Shown here: positions 1-11,800 of the stretch, one piece after another | How the letters are laid out: each line of letters begins with the position of its first letter | Position numbering within the stretch: the stretch's first letter is position 1 | Source of the DNA: Channa striata | Taxonomy: Eukaryota > Chordata > Actinopteri > Anabantiformes > Channidae | Direction: 5' to 3' | NCBI GenBank assembly: GCA_033026295.1 | Contig: CM065181.1 | Coordinates: forward strand, 10,015,001 to 10,079,000 | DNA: 64,000 bases | Position numbers and translations under genes: made by a program | The notes under the pieces: model-generated | The model's database searches: none | Told to the model about the DNA's origin: nothing | The model's input: the letters and a program-made list of their open reading frames with translations, nothing else

Positions 1-514
1 CTGAGTGTTTAGTACAATCTGAATTAAAGTAACAATATAAGGGCCCAAAAAATGGGACATGAGAGAAAAATAATTTTTCTGGTGAGCTCATCCACTTTTA
101 ATTAACTGTCTGGCACTAGTACTCAGACAAAAGTGGATCTTGAGGTAATTAACCATTTTAGGAGTCTTTTTACTAAACCAAAAGTAAGAGTTCAATGTGC
201 CAGACAGACAGTTTTAGATTTTTGTTCTTTTTTTTCCCAAATGGAGACCACTGTGCCTCTGGATGACACTTAAATAACAGCTCTGGCTGTAATGACCTGA
301 GCTACATTTCAGTGTGTTAGGCTAAAGTAGAAAACACCTACTGAAAACTATTTCTCTGCTTTACATATAAAATACTAACAATCAGACAAAGTGTTAAAGC
401 TTTATTGCTAAAAACTATTTCTAAGATGTTTGACTCTTACTCGTCACAGCTAACCACCAAAAAATATATATTAAATGCCAAAATTAGGATTTGCAATATG
501 TTTCAAAAGCTGAA

Positions 515-1200
515 AAGATGAGGGCATTGTACTAGTAAAGGTAACATCCTGAGATTGTGAAGGCAGATGGGAACCATGAAGAACTACCGAATACATAAAT
601 AAAGTAAGGCAAGTTCTGAGAAGTCAGCTGAATGGGAAGAACAAGGTCCGGACTATCAAACGGTATCCGGGTATCGGATTGCCTTGCCAGCATAATATCC
701 CGGCCACAAGAGAAGATAAAGGCCAACGACGTCAAGACAAAGCAATTCCTTACAATACACCTAAGAAGGTGGTTGAGAAGGACCAAGCTAAGCTCCTGTG
801 GGACCTCTAGATGAAGACTGACAAAATGTTAGTGGCTAACCAAGTGCACATAGTACTGGTGGACAAACAGAAGAAGGTTGTAATGTAGTGACAGATGTAG
901 CAGTCGCAAGTGAAGCAGCATCAAGTAGAGGGAACATGGTGACGCTCGAGAAATACTCATACTAGAAAAGCTAGAAAACAGTTGGAAGGTTAAGAAAATA
1001 GCCGCCCCTATGGTAATCAGAATACTTACGGCTGTGACCGGCAAACTGGGAGAATGGTTTATGCAGCTTCCAGGAACAAAATCTAAGATCTCCAGAAGAG
1101 AACTGTGCAGTCCTAGAAACAACCAATATAACACGTAGAACCCTCAAGCTCAGGCCTCAGGAACCGAGTTAGAAGGAAAAACACTGCCTGCAGTTTTTAT
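515..1200 (+). mobile_element. Decayed non-LTR retrotransposon (3' part of the reverse-transcriptase ORF)
   Basis: Translating the plus strand across shifting frames gives pieces recalling the C-terminal part of a LINE ORF that is very common in fish: VLRSQLNGKNK near 610, then SIISRPQEKIKANDVKTKQF near 690, a segment near 990-1030 like the VVI-R-L-AVT-KLGEW motif, and LGEW-QLPGTKS-ISRRELC near 1045-1110. Stops and frameshifts are frequent, so it is dead. The clade is not assigned. Confidence 0.7.
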
Positions 1201-2295
1201 AAGGAGATTAGAGAAAATTAACTTGTGCAATGTATGCCCAGATTAAGAAAATGCTCAAAAAATGGATGGAAAGGAACATTAGTATTTTAAGGATATGCCA
1301 GTGTATTTATTTGAAGCCAAAACATAATCTGATTAGGGATTTTGGAGCACAGCATCATACCAAAGCCCATGGGAAGAATTTATTTATTTGATTCTGTGAG
1401 CTTTGCTAACACACAATATTTAAGAAAGACAAGCTTGCCAAGACATCAACTTTAGTGTCTTTGAGGACCTTTATACAGGCGCGAGGGAAAGAACGTTTTG
1501 TTTCTGTCTGTGAGGTATTAATTCAAATTGTGGCCCAATAATATTTTAATAGAGACATCAAGCCTCAAAACGGAGGAGCTTATGTATTTTTGTCTAATGA
1601 TTAAGCCCTAAAGTTAATAAAAAGAAAATGCCTTTCAAACAAAAGAGGGAAAAACTTTGAACATGACAGAAAGAAAAAAAGTAATATAATAGAAGGAGCA
1701 GCAGCAGAAATAAAGTTCTTCCTTTTGTTAGTCAAAGATCAAAGAAGAGACTGAAACATTTACCTGTCTGAAAAGCGAGTCTGTGATAATGCGGCGTGAT
1801 TAAGTCACACGTTCTCGTTAAGAAGAAGTAGCAGGAAGAGGAAGCACTGCTGATTTTTAGTGTAGATGTCAAACTCTATGGCAGTTTTAATTGGTGTCGG
1901 AAGGGCAAGTAAAACCAGATTTATGATAAACGGTTTGAGTGTGTTCAGTTGCGGCAGTTAGGACGCATCCAGCGAAGCTTCGTCAAAAATATTCTCAAGT
2001 TGTCTTTTTTTTTTTTTTACTTTGCTGAAACACAAAGTCCCCCCGTGATGAATCTGCTGATTTCCCGTTTCTTGTGTGGTTGTAGATATAGTGCATTATT
2101 ACATCACATTAAAATGAAAAAAATTGTCACACAGGTGAGGTTGTGGTGTAAACAGCAAAAAAGATAAACCCAATATTGGCACATATAGGTATATATATAA
2201 ATATAGAGGTAAAAGTATTCAAAAACAACCAGATATGTCCTGGACGTTTGAGGGTAATATAGAGGGATCTGAGGGACACAGTGTTAAAACAGTTC

Positions 2296-2362
2296 ACGAT
2301 ATATATGTATATACACATATATATACATATATATGTGTGTTTTGTGTGTGTGTGTGTGTATT
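2296..2362. repeat. Compound (TA)/(TG) microsatellite
   Basis: Alternating ATATATGTATATACACATATATAC-type sequence passes into GTGTGTTTTGTGTGTGTGTG. The first half is nearly self-complementary and could form a cruciform; the second is a TG repeat. Confidence 0.85.
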
Positions 2363-4850
2363 TTAGCAGTGCTTTACAGTATTCCTATCGGACATGTAAA
2401 TCAACTTCACGAGGATGTACTGTAGGGTCAGGGTAAAGATTTGTATTGATCAGAAAGAATAGTGGCTCTCAGAACCTCCAACCTCATTATTCTGTACTTC
2501 TTATTTAACTTTAGTGTTATTTTGCTGACCACAAATCCAGCCCAGAGCTTGATAGTAGCAGTGTCCAAGCGTGAAAAAACAAACCTTTACATTTTATGCA
2601 GCCACACTCTGCATTGCAGGCCATTGGTTGCACTTGGTTCCAGCAAATTCATTGTTTTTCTCAAGTGCTGAGTCAGGGCCCACCTCTGCTGGAGCATCTA
2701 TTTTATCATTGGGTTTTTTACCTGCACGTCCACCGGGTGATTTGTTGTGAGCAGCTCAATTTTGAGTAAGAGCCTGGGGCAGTTTTGAGGTGGGTATGGG
2801 AGGCCCCATCTGTCTGCAGCAGCAGACAACTGAGGAGAGATGGAAGCTCCCTTTTCAGTATTAAGTCTGCTGCATCTGTCATTTGAAGTAATGTTACATG
2901 CTCTACAGAACATAAACAAGTTATAGCCCTCAACATAGATGGCTGCTAAGAAAATGAAACCGATGCACTATAGGCCCTGACAACATACAGTGTGTTCATC
3001 AGCTTCTTGCTGTAAGCAAAGACGCCCTACAGAAACATCATAACCTACTATTTTTCAAATGAGATATATCTGTATTTTACTTTTTGTCTGTGCAATTTAA
3101 AGTGTGCAGGTCTTATAGTCTATCAGGATTTTGCATTTTTGTAATTAAAATATGACTACAGTACGTCCACACAAACGTTCATAAGTTGATTTGGCATTTC
3201 ATAAACAAACAAGTAATCTTTTAAAATGTAGCTACATTACAGTATTGAACTGGAACTGAAATCCAGTGGTTGGACAATTTTACAATTTATTGAAAATGAA
3301 TCAGCAACAACTTTGTTTAATGTAACATTTAGGACATGTTTTCTAGACGCTTATTTTTTTTTTTAATCATCTTAAATTGTGATTGAATGCCTTTGAGTTC
3401 TGAAATCAAAAGACAATTGCTGAATTATTGTCTTTATAAAAAACAAAAATGTAAAAATCTTTTAAATCTTTTAAATGTTATTTCATTTTAAATATATGAC
3501 ATACAATTATGGGAGCTTGATCATTTTGTAATCACCGTTATGATGAAAGGAGCTTCCAGCTGGGAGTTGAAAAGTGATATCTGAGTTGAAGTCTCAATCT
3601 ACTGTGATTGACTGCTTACTCCTCTTCAATCCATTCCATAGAGATTTATGGCCAAGTCGAGTAGACTGGCTGCCAGGCAATTACTGTCAAGTGGATCCTA
3701 TTGCGCCTCTTTGTCACTCTAATACTAGAAATTTGGTTCTCATTAGATGAATGTCAAATAGCATTAGAGCCTTCATTTTTTTAAACAAGACAAGGCCTCT
3801 TTAAGCCTATCTTCGGCAACTTCCCTTACCATAGCTGCTGGTTCACTCACCTGCTTTTGTATAACACCAGATAAAAGATATAAGTTATAAAACATCTCCT
3901 TGAAGTATATGGATTATCAAAGCTGAACACGAATGAACCAAATGTGTAAGGAGGTGGGAAAGGAATGCCCAAAATAAATGAAAGGCTGTAAATTAAAGCG
4001 CGTAATTCGTCTTATCGCTGTCTGTCACACTGTGAGATGTAATGACTCATCAGCAGAAGTTGACAAGAAGTTGCAAACATGAAGCTAATATGCTAATATC
4101 CAGGGGGATCAACTGTGTCTTCAGCAGAGCTAAGGAGCATGACCTGCCTATCAGTGAAGTGTGTGCACAAGTTCCACTTACACCCCAACAAAATGCCAAT
4201 ACTTGTGATATCCTGACCACTACAGTACAAACCGTCGCACCATGGAGCTTAATTATGATCTATAATCCCCTGTCAAATGGCACTCCCCTCTGGCTTGTTG
4301 CACCATTTGCACCCCACAACAAAGAGACCAGCCTGGACAGGGATGTGCCCTCCTGAGAGACGCAGAACTAATGACTGAGTGCAGCTTGTAGTGTGTGAAT
4401 GAGAAAATGCAGCCTGTGTGCATGTGTGTGTGACATTAGCCAGCGCCTCTCATGGGAGGCAGCGTGCCAGGCTGTTTTGGCTGTGCCAAGCCGGGGTAGC
4501 AAACCACAACCGCAACACATGCCTAGGGATTATCACCCTGCTACTGGGAGACAGACAGGAAGAAAGCACGTGGAGTGTGATAGTCACTTAAATACAGGAA
4601 TTATGACTCAGGAGCCATAGAACAATGTATGCTTTTTAATTTGTTGGAAGTTTGGATTGCCTGGTATACTGTACGCGGTGTCTATCTGTCAGTGCGCATT
4701 TGTTGTACATTTCTGCAGGCATCCTCACAGCCAGATTACTGCTGCCAACACAAAATTACCAGACTTCTCACTCCTGATTTTAGTGCCAGAACTGAAAAAG
4801 CCTGAGCCCCACTCTACACTAAAGCTGAGTGCCCATAAGCAGGCGAGGTG

Positions 4851-4854
4851 CACA

Positions 4855-4904
<50 letters not shown>
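4851..4904. repeat. (CA)n microsatellite
   Basis: About 22 consecutive CA units after an imperfect CACACAAACA lead-in. It makes the apparent open frame across it low-complexity and not credible as a gene. Confidence 0.95.
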
Positions 4905-4905
<1 letters not shown>

Positions 4906-5562
4906 CTAATTAACTTTTTCCAAGTTGTGAGTTGACTTCAGTAAAGGCAAGACAGGAATCAAGAAAACAGGAAAAATGTAAACTATTGTAAAATCATTTT
5001 TAGGCCCTATATGATATTATCCTATGCCTGCACTAACTATGAATGCTAAATGAAATACATATACAAAGACACAACTGTATATTCAGTTAGCAGCCCAGAT
5101 GAACTGTGTGGAATGATACAAGAAGTTGTTTGTGCTGAGAGCTGAGAGGCATGTAATCACTGGCACACAGCTGCTGAGGAGAAGGAGCCAATGGGACAAG
5201 CAGATAACATGGAAGGAGGTAGTGAAGGGGAAAAAAAAAGAAAACCAAGGAGCGAGAGAAATGAATGAGAAAAATGTTGGAGGAACAAGTGAGAAAAATG
5301 ACCTGTCTGATTGAAAGAGTAAATATGTGTGCTTTGAGCAGTGGGAGAAGTAAAAGCGACGGTGAACTATGGGTGGCTCTCACTGGAAATGCTAGCCCGT
5401 ATCAGCTCTCTTCACAATGTTGCCTGAAGCAAAGGCTCTCGACAGCTGTCACAGCTGAACTTTCTGGCAGCGACAATATGGCCGCAGATGGGCTTCACGG
5501 CATTATTCTGATCTGGCACTGTTGTTTCACCTGCCCCAAGCTGTATCACTCAAAGATTCAAG

Positions 5563-5587
5563 TTTTTTTTTTTTTTTTTTTTTTTTT
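5563..5587. repeat. 25-nt poly(T) run
   Basis: An uninterrupted T run, that is poly(A) on the transcribed minus strand. It could be a retroposon tail, but I recognise no element body beside it. Confidence 0.8.
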
Positions 5588-8539
5588 CATGCAAGGATTG
5601 TAGCAAATGATTATTTTACATGACAGCTGATTCCTTACAATTCAGTGCTTCACATTCAGGTACAGATGACACATTTAAACCTGATTTGGAGTGGATAACA
5701 GTACGTGTAGTTAAACATTTTTTAGAAAAAATGTCATATTTAAACAAGGTGACTGATATGTCTGCCACTCTCAGAAGTTCTTTTCTAACATCAGCATTTG
5801 AAAAAAAAAGCTATCAAATATATATCAAATATTCAAAGTCAAAAGTTACTGAACTTGAAATGAAAACTGTCAAACCACGACAGCGACAGGGTTTTAGATA
5901 GGTAATCAAGAATACGTGAGGCAGAGAAATAGAACATAAACTAGGGGATGATCTTTTACTTTTCCCCCATGGAGCTTCCAATTTAAGCTGAAGCCGCTCT
6001 GTACCTGAGACGAGATGAGATGGAATTTCACTGCCGTTCATATGGGACTCAGAGTCATTACTGGCACATTGGTTTTAGAATCAAGCAGTTGCGAAGGCAA
6101 ATCAGGGGAACAAAACCACAAGGATTCGGAGGCTCAATTGAAATGCAGTGTGCAATTAACTTTATAATCTGTTTACAGATGAGGTCTACCCTGGTGCAAT
6201 CTCTGGAGTGTGTGTATTTATATGCAGGTGGAACAGTGCGTGGGTGTACTTTAGTTAAAAACCTGCAAATGTTCACTATGAACAAAGTTACCCATATTAA
6301 AAAAAGCAAAGACTTAGATAAATCCATATGATCTATGTAATACAACAGAAACGTGACATCAAATGTGTTACAATAAGGAGCATATACTTCAGCTGTGAAA
6401 ATGTCCGTGCAACACAAACAGTGGCCATATTATTTCCGACAAGTGCTGTATACCGATGTGTTTGATAGATGACTGAGATTTATAAACTGTACGCAGATCA
6501 TGATTTATACAAAGAAGAGCATCAGATGACTTCGATGCAGATAAAACAAAATGGAAGAAAAACTTGGGAGACCTGTGTCAGTGTGGAAAACATTTTTCCA
6601 AACGCTCAATGATTTATCAAGCTGAGCTAAAATAGTTTTACATATGAGAAAGTACAGACTGAAAGCATTTGCCAGCACATTAGCGAGAAGACGGGTGCAG
6701 TTACAACGTCCGTTGTGGTGTCCTGTCTCTGGGGCGATTTTACAGCTCCTAATCAGGCAGCCACAGAGTGATATGATTATGCTCATGTGTGTGTGTGTTT
6801 GCACACACGCACATGGTTTAGGTTTAGAACCGTTTCTGTGTCCTGGGACAACTTGCTCTCTCTAATAGAAACTCACGTGTCTAAGTGAAGTGCTAGCTCC
6901 ACTTAGTCTGTTCATTTGTTCGCCTGTGTCCATTTGATCAGTTTAACAGTTCAGGGGATAAATACGTTGTTCACACAAGGCAGCTGAGCACTGAGCATGG
7001 CAGCCGCAACCTATCTGACATCTGGAAATGGCTCACAATTAAGCCAGAAAATTACTGATGTGTAAAAAGCTGCTTGAGTGCCCCCAGAGGGTGGAAAACA
7101 TGTTTTCATAATTCATTATTCCTCCTGCGTTTTCTGACTTTTATCAGCTTTTGTCTCTCTGCCTTCCTGTTCTATTTGTCTTTTTCATTTCTCTTCTTCT
7201 CTTCAGACCCCCCCTGAACTGCTAAGCCATAAACATTACAGCCAAGTAGCCAGCACTGCTATTACAGGGAAAGGCCATTATGATCAGAAGGCGGCTTTAG
7301 ATATTTTGTGCTCCCTGCTGCAGAACACCAATGGTTATATTTGTGTGCAAAGGTGATATTGGCTGGAAAATAATTCAGTTCCACTGAACTTGTTTTATAA
7401 TCTAATATGAAATACATTAAAGGTAAGGATAGCATTTTCCCTGACAGCTTGTCACTATGTTGTACTGTAGGTTGTTGTTGGCAGTAAGAGTAAGCTGACA
7501 AATTCTAATGCTGTTTATTATAAATACTGCTAACTGGACATTAATTTAGTCCAAATCAGTGATCGAGTTCCTGCCAACTTTTTTAAAGACGCTGCAAAAA
7601 TACGTTCTGAAGCAAAGAGGAAGAAATATGAAATGGAACATAAAAATAGTTTGTTCAGCATTGTTTGTAAGTCTACACTGTTACAAGAAGGTACAGATCG
7701 ATGGGCTGTAGGAATAATATTTGGCAGAAACAAACATAAACCCCACAGGTTTTAAGTGAATAATCAATAAAATAACATAATTTAGGAGTTTACCAAGGGG
7801 GAAAAAATATGTTTTCTTTGCCATTTTCAGAACTTATGTATTGTGATTAACAAAATGTGTCATATAATAAAAATCAAATAGTAACTGAAATGAAATCTGA
7901 AGTACTGTCATCCAGTTTGGAGTCCTGCAGGCAGTAAAAGTAAAAGTAATGGACACAACAGATGTGCAATAATGTCTTTAAAGGAGGTTGAGCCTTTGTA
8001 CACGTGTTTAAGATCAGTCAGAATGATTAAATTCTCAGTTCTGTGAGTAATTCAGTTACTGTTCTACTGTAATTAGACTCAAGGGACAAAACTAATTGTT
8101 TTCTCACTAAAACAGTAAAGAAAGGTAAAACTTCAATCAGGTCATTTATCTGAACCCCCCAAAAAAACTGTCAGATGTGGAGACAAATAAAAAGCTGAAG
8201 TGAGAGATGATACTATCACTGTGGAACAGAGGAGACAGACTGTACTGCACAAAGATATGCTATCAGACTAAAAAAAGTGAAGAGAGAGTGGACAGGACCA
8301 GACTAATTGTCACTATGTAATGTTATAGAAGGGAGTAGCGATTGAGAGCCCTAATGGAATAACAGACATATTCACCCCGGTGAGGCCACCTAAACAGGCA
8401 GAGGTGTGAGTGTGCGAGCAAGCAAGTGACCACTGGCCTGATAATGACGACCCATAATGCATTTTATGGCAACACGGGCTGTGGTCTCTCAACAATAAGA
8501 CCACACATATGGGTGGGAAAGAGAAGCACGGACGGGCAT

Positions 8540-8725
8540 AAAATAAAGAGAGAGAGAAGCATAAAGAGGGGAATAGCAGGGATGGATTGGAAAGAGCATG
8601 TTTGTGTCAGAAAATGAGACTGGCAATGGGGTAACGAGAGACGGCAAAAGAGAAAGAGGGAGAAAGACGGGGAGTAAAAAGAGAGAGCGACACAGAGAGG
8701 AGAGGAAGATGGCAAGAGAGAGTTA
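8540..8725 (-). repeat. Pyrimidine-rich intronic tract just downstream of the exon 20 donor
   Basis: The plus strand is almost purely purine (AGAGAGAG, AAAGAGGGAGAAAG and similar), so the vps50 pre-mRNA carries about 180 nt of CU-rich sequence starting roughly 10 nt after the exon 20 5' splice site. It is low-complexity and also makes spurious ORFs on both strands. Confidence 0.8.
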
Positions 8726-8734
8726 CAGTCTTAC

Positions 8735-8815
8735 CATGTCAATGAGGCTCTCCTGGATCCGGTTCAGTGTGGTTCTCAGTCTGCTGCTGATAAGGCCTAG
8801 GCCCGATGACTCATA
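8735..8815 (-). CDS. vps50: vps50 coding exon 20 (last in window)
   Basis: 81 nt, 27 codons, phase 0 to 0, reading YESSGLGLISSRLRTTLNRI then QESLIDM. The acceptor is tttgtgtattctacag and the donor is GTAAGA. The family continues with EVSADPT-like sequence, not found in the remaining 8.7 kb, so the next exon is beyond the left edge. Confidence 0.96.
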
Positions 8816-11800
8816 CTGTAGAATACACAAACACAGTTAGTGTCAGCACCGTGCACAAAAAGCTTCCACTTTAGGAACACACGCTTAAGCTGGGTGTGAA
8901 ACAGGCACACGCATAGAAACAGCAACATCTGTTCTCATCTCACGTACTCGGAGACAAGAGTATTGTTAGTTTCTGCTTCTCGACAACTCTAATCCAGAAG
9001 GAGGAGGAGGAGGAGTTGGGACACACATCAAAATTAGACAATCACAGCAGCTACAGGAGATGACAGGCGAGAGGCAAAAAGGGGAGTGTAGAGAGGGTGA
9101 AAGCACACGAAGCTCAATGCCTAAATACCTCTGAAATCACTTTCAGATGAGCTTCTTCTCAGTTAAAGAAGCAAATCACGCACACCTTAAGAGTATCAGA
9201 TCAAACACTCTGCAAATGTTGACTAGTACTCTAGCCTGATAAGGAGGGTACTGCCCTGTGCATTAGTCGAAAGACTTCCAGTTCTAGTCTTACCAAGCAA
9301 GCAGGGCCCACCACCCTGGCAGCTCCTGCCTCTCTACCACCATGAGTTGGCAAAGACGGGCTTGGGACAGGCTATGGATGACGAATAGACAGCAGATGGA
9401 AAAACAAGAAGTATAATTTAAGAAATAAGTAAATAAAAAAAAACTGTGGAGAAAGTTTACCAGAAGTGAAAATCTGAAGATTAAGAGAAGAAAAATGGGT
9501 AATCAGACAAAACAACAGCTGTATCAGTCCAACTTAAAACTGAACAAATCACATACCTCACAAGATGGCACCTGTGTCCCCCAACAGGTAACATCACTTA
9601 GATTCAGACGTTAATTTATTTATCCAGAATAAGATTTTATTTCATTTTAGGTAACAGATATAAACACTCAGGTGACTTGCATGTGTTCGAGTAAGATAAA
9701 TAACATCTAGAGTGATAAACTATCTGCAGGAGTCAGCAGAAAAGCAAGAAAAATAATTATTCCTTACATTATTGCTCACTTTTTCAGCATCAAGTAAGTG
9801 TCAGCTATGTTCCCGGTTTGCTCTCTCCTTTTCACTCTATGCAGCTGTCTGAGCACATGTATCCTTCGTCATTATTTTAAATTATTAGCCAGCTTCTCTT
9901 CTATCCTCTTTTAGCCATGATAGTGTAAAATAGACTGATCCTTTATCTTCTCTCTGTCTTTCAATTTACTTTTATAAATTGTGGTTTAGAATTTGTGAGT
10001 GCAACACATAATGCTTCTCTTAGCATATGCGCGAGAGTCAACAAGTGCAATTTGACTTGACACGGCCCACATACACCGATAATCGTGGTATTTACCCTTT
10101 TGAATATTAATGTCACCCACTACTCTGCAAGCAGAGAAGTCAAACAGCTTCATCTTGATTCCAGTGGTGTAAAGAGAGCAGAGCCTAGGTCAAAATAGCA
10201 GCACACATGGATAGCAATTTCCAAAAGCGTTTTAAAGATTCATGGGGACATTAGCATTTTACTGTAGGTGCCACTTTGAGTGAGACCATTAATGAATTGG
10301 GTGAGTTCATGGAATGACATTAATGAGAAGCAGAGGTACAGTGGGGAAGGAAACTTTGAGAGAGAGGGATGGAGTAGAAAGAGCATGAGGGAGAGAGAGA
10401 GTTGCATGGGAGAAGAGACAGAAAAAAGCAGGAGGGATGAAAGAAGATGTGAAAGGGGAATATGTAAGTTAAAGGACATGGCACAAAAAATGAAAAGCAG
10501 AAAGGAAAAGGAGACAGCAACAGAAAGTGAGTGATGTGCGTAAAGGTGTGAACACAAACCACGATATAAACACACATATTGTACACGAACAGGACACGAC
10601 AGTCAACAGATTGAGACGCATCAGAGAAAAGACCCATTGACAAGCTGTCAACCTGCAACCACTGTGTCACCTTTTCCTCATCTCCCCTTGACACACAAAC
10701 ATGCCAATAATCTGTTTTGGAACGGCCCTTGTGGAGCAGTTATCCTTTTCATCTCCGCAACCTTGATGGGACAGAAGTCGTTTTGCTGGTATCATTATCA
10801 CATCCCTGAGGGTGATACTAGCACATGTGTTGCTTTTTCTCTTTGCAGGGCACAGTGTAAATGACATGATAGTCTTTAGAAGGAGTGTCCAAGAGTGGGC
10901 TGGCCGACTGTAACCTATTGTTCCGCGGGAACTTTTACTCTGAGACAGCAATAAAAAAGATTGAAGAAGTGGTTATTCCCTGGCTCACTGTAAATCATCT
11001 AATAGCCACAAAAATAAGGCACTCAGAAGTTTTTCTGTTCTAACTTCACAGACACGCAGCATCCGGACGCATGTCAGCGCAACAGGATGAACCTCAGTCC
11101 CATTTCCCATCGTCTGTGCAATACACGTGCTGGTGTGTTTTACAGATGTACATAATACACATCAAGTAACATGAAGATACAATTCTATATCATAGTGGAA
11201 TGTTTTTCCAAGTACAAGAGACCACATCTTACCATAACTAAGTTCAGGAGCCTTACACTTTTAATCAACAGAGGCCAGTGCTGCTATTTATTAAGTAATA
11301 CTGAACTTCTAGAGTTTAATATTACTTATTTTACCATAATATTCAGTGTATAATGATAAATACTGTACCATGTCATTGCGTCCAAAGAAGGTGTATACAG
11401 CATAGAGGTAGTAGTCAAAGAGCTGTGACACACAGTGGATGACATCGAAGGCGATCGGCTTCAGAATGTTCATCATCTGCATGTACTTCCCTGTGCACGG
11501 AGGACACACACACACAACAGTTGCCACAGTTTGGGTTTGTTGGACATGCTTTATGTGTTTCTGAGTGCAGACCAGTAGGAGCGACAGTTTTTGTGTATCT
11601 GTGTGTTTGATTTGTTTATGGCCTAAGCATTTGTTAAACCTATATGAGCTGACACTAATTGAAATGACGAGATTCAAAAAGCGAAATTACACTACACTAA
11701 ATTAATAATAGTGGAACCGTGTCCTTTAGGGAAGAACTTAACAAGAGCAAACCGCACTTGCATGCACTCGATGAAAAGAACTTCATTTAACAGAAAGGTG

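Larger units (their letters stand above)
1..8734 (-). other. vps50: vps50 intron downstream of exon 20 (partial)
   Basis: At least 8.7 kb of intron. No segment resembling the C-terminal VPS50 exons was found. It holds the LINE fossil at about 515-1200, an AT/TG-rich microsatellite cluster near 2296-2362, a (CA)n array at 4859-4904, a 25-nt T run at 5563-5587, and otherwise unremarkable AT-rich sequence in which I see nothing. Confidence 0.8.
8816..11368 (-). other. vps50: vps50 intron between exons 20 and 19
   Basis: 2.55 kb. It holds a possible tRNA-derived SINE fragment near 9230-9400 and a purine-rich (plus strand) tract at 10320-10540. Nothing else recognisable. Confidence 0.85.

Noticed and set aside
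5087..5383. 98-codon minus-strand open frame
   Set aside because: Low-complexity hydrophobic/serine translation from purine-rich sequence on the other strand; no exon signals or family resemblance.
8598..8840. 80-codon plus-strand frame over vps50 exon 20
   Set aside because: It is the antisense shadow of exon 20 plus the purine-rich tract.
10240..10694. Serine/phenylalanine-rich minus-strand frames with apparent membrane helices
   Set aside because: Artefact of a polypyrimidine low-complexity tract; the frames overlap in several registers.
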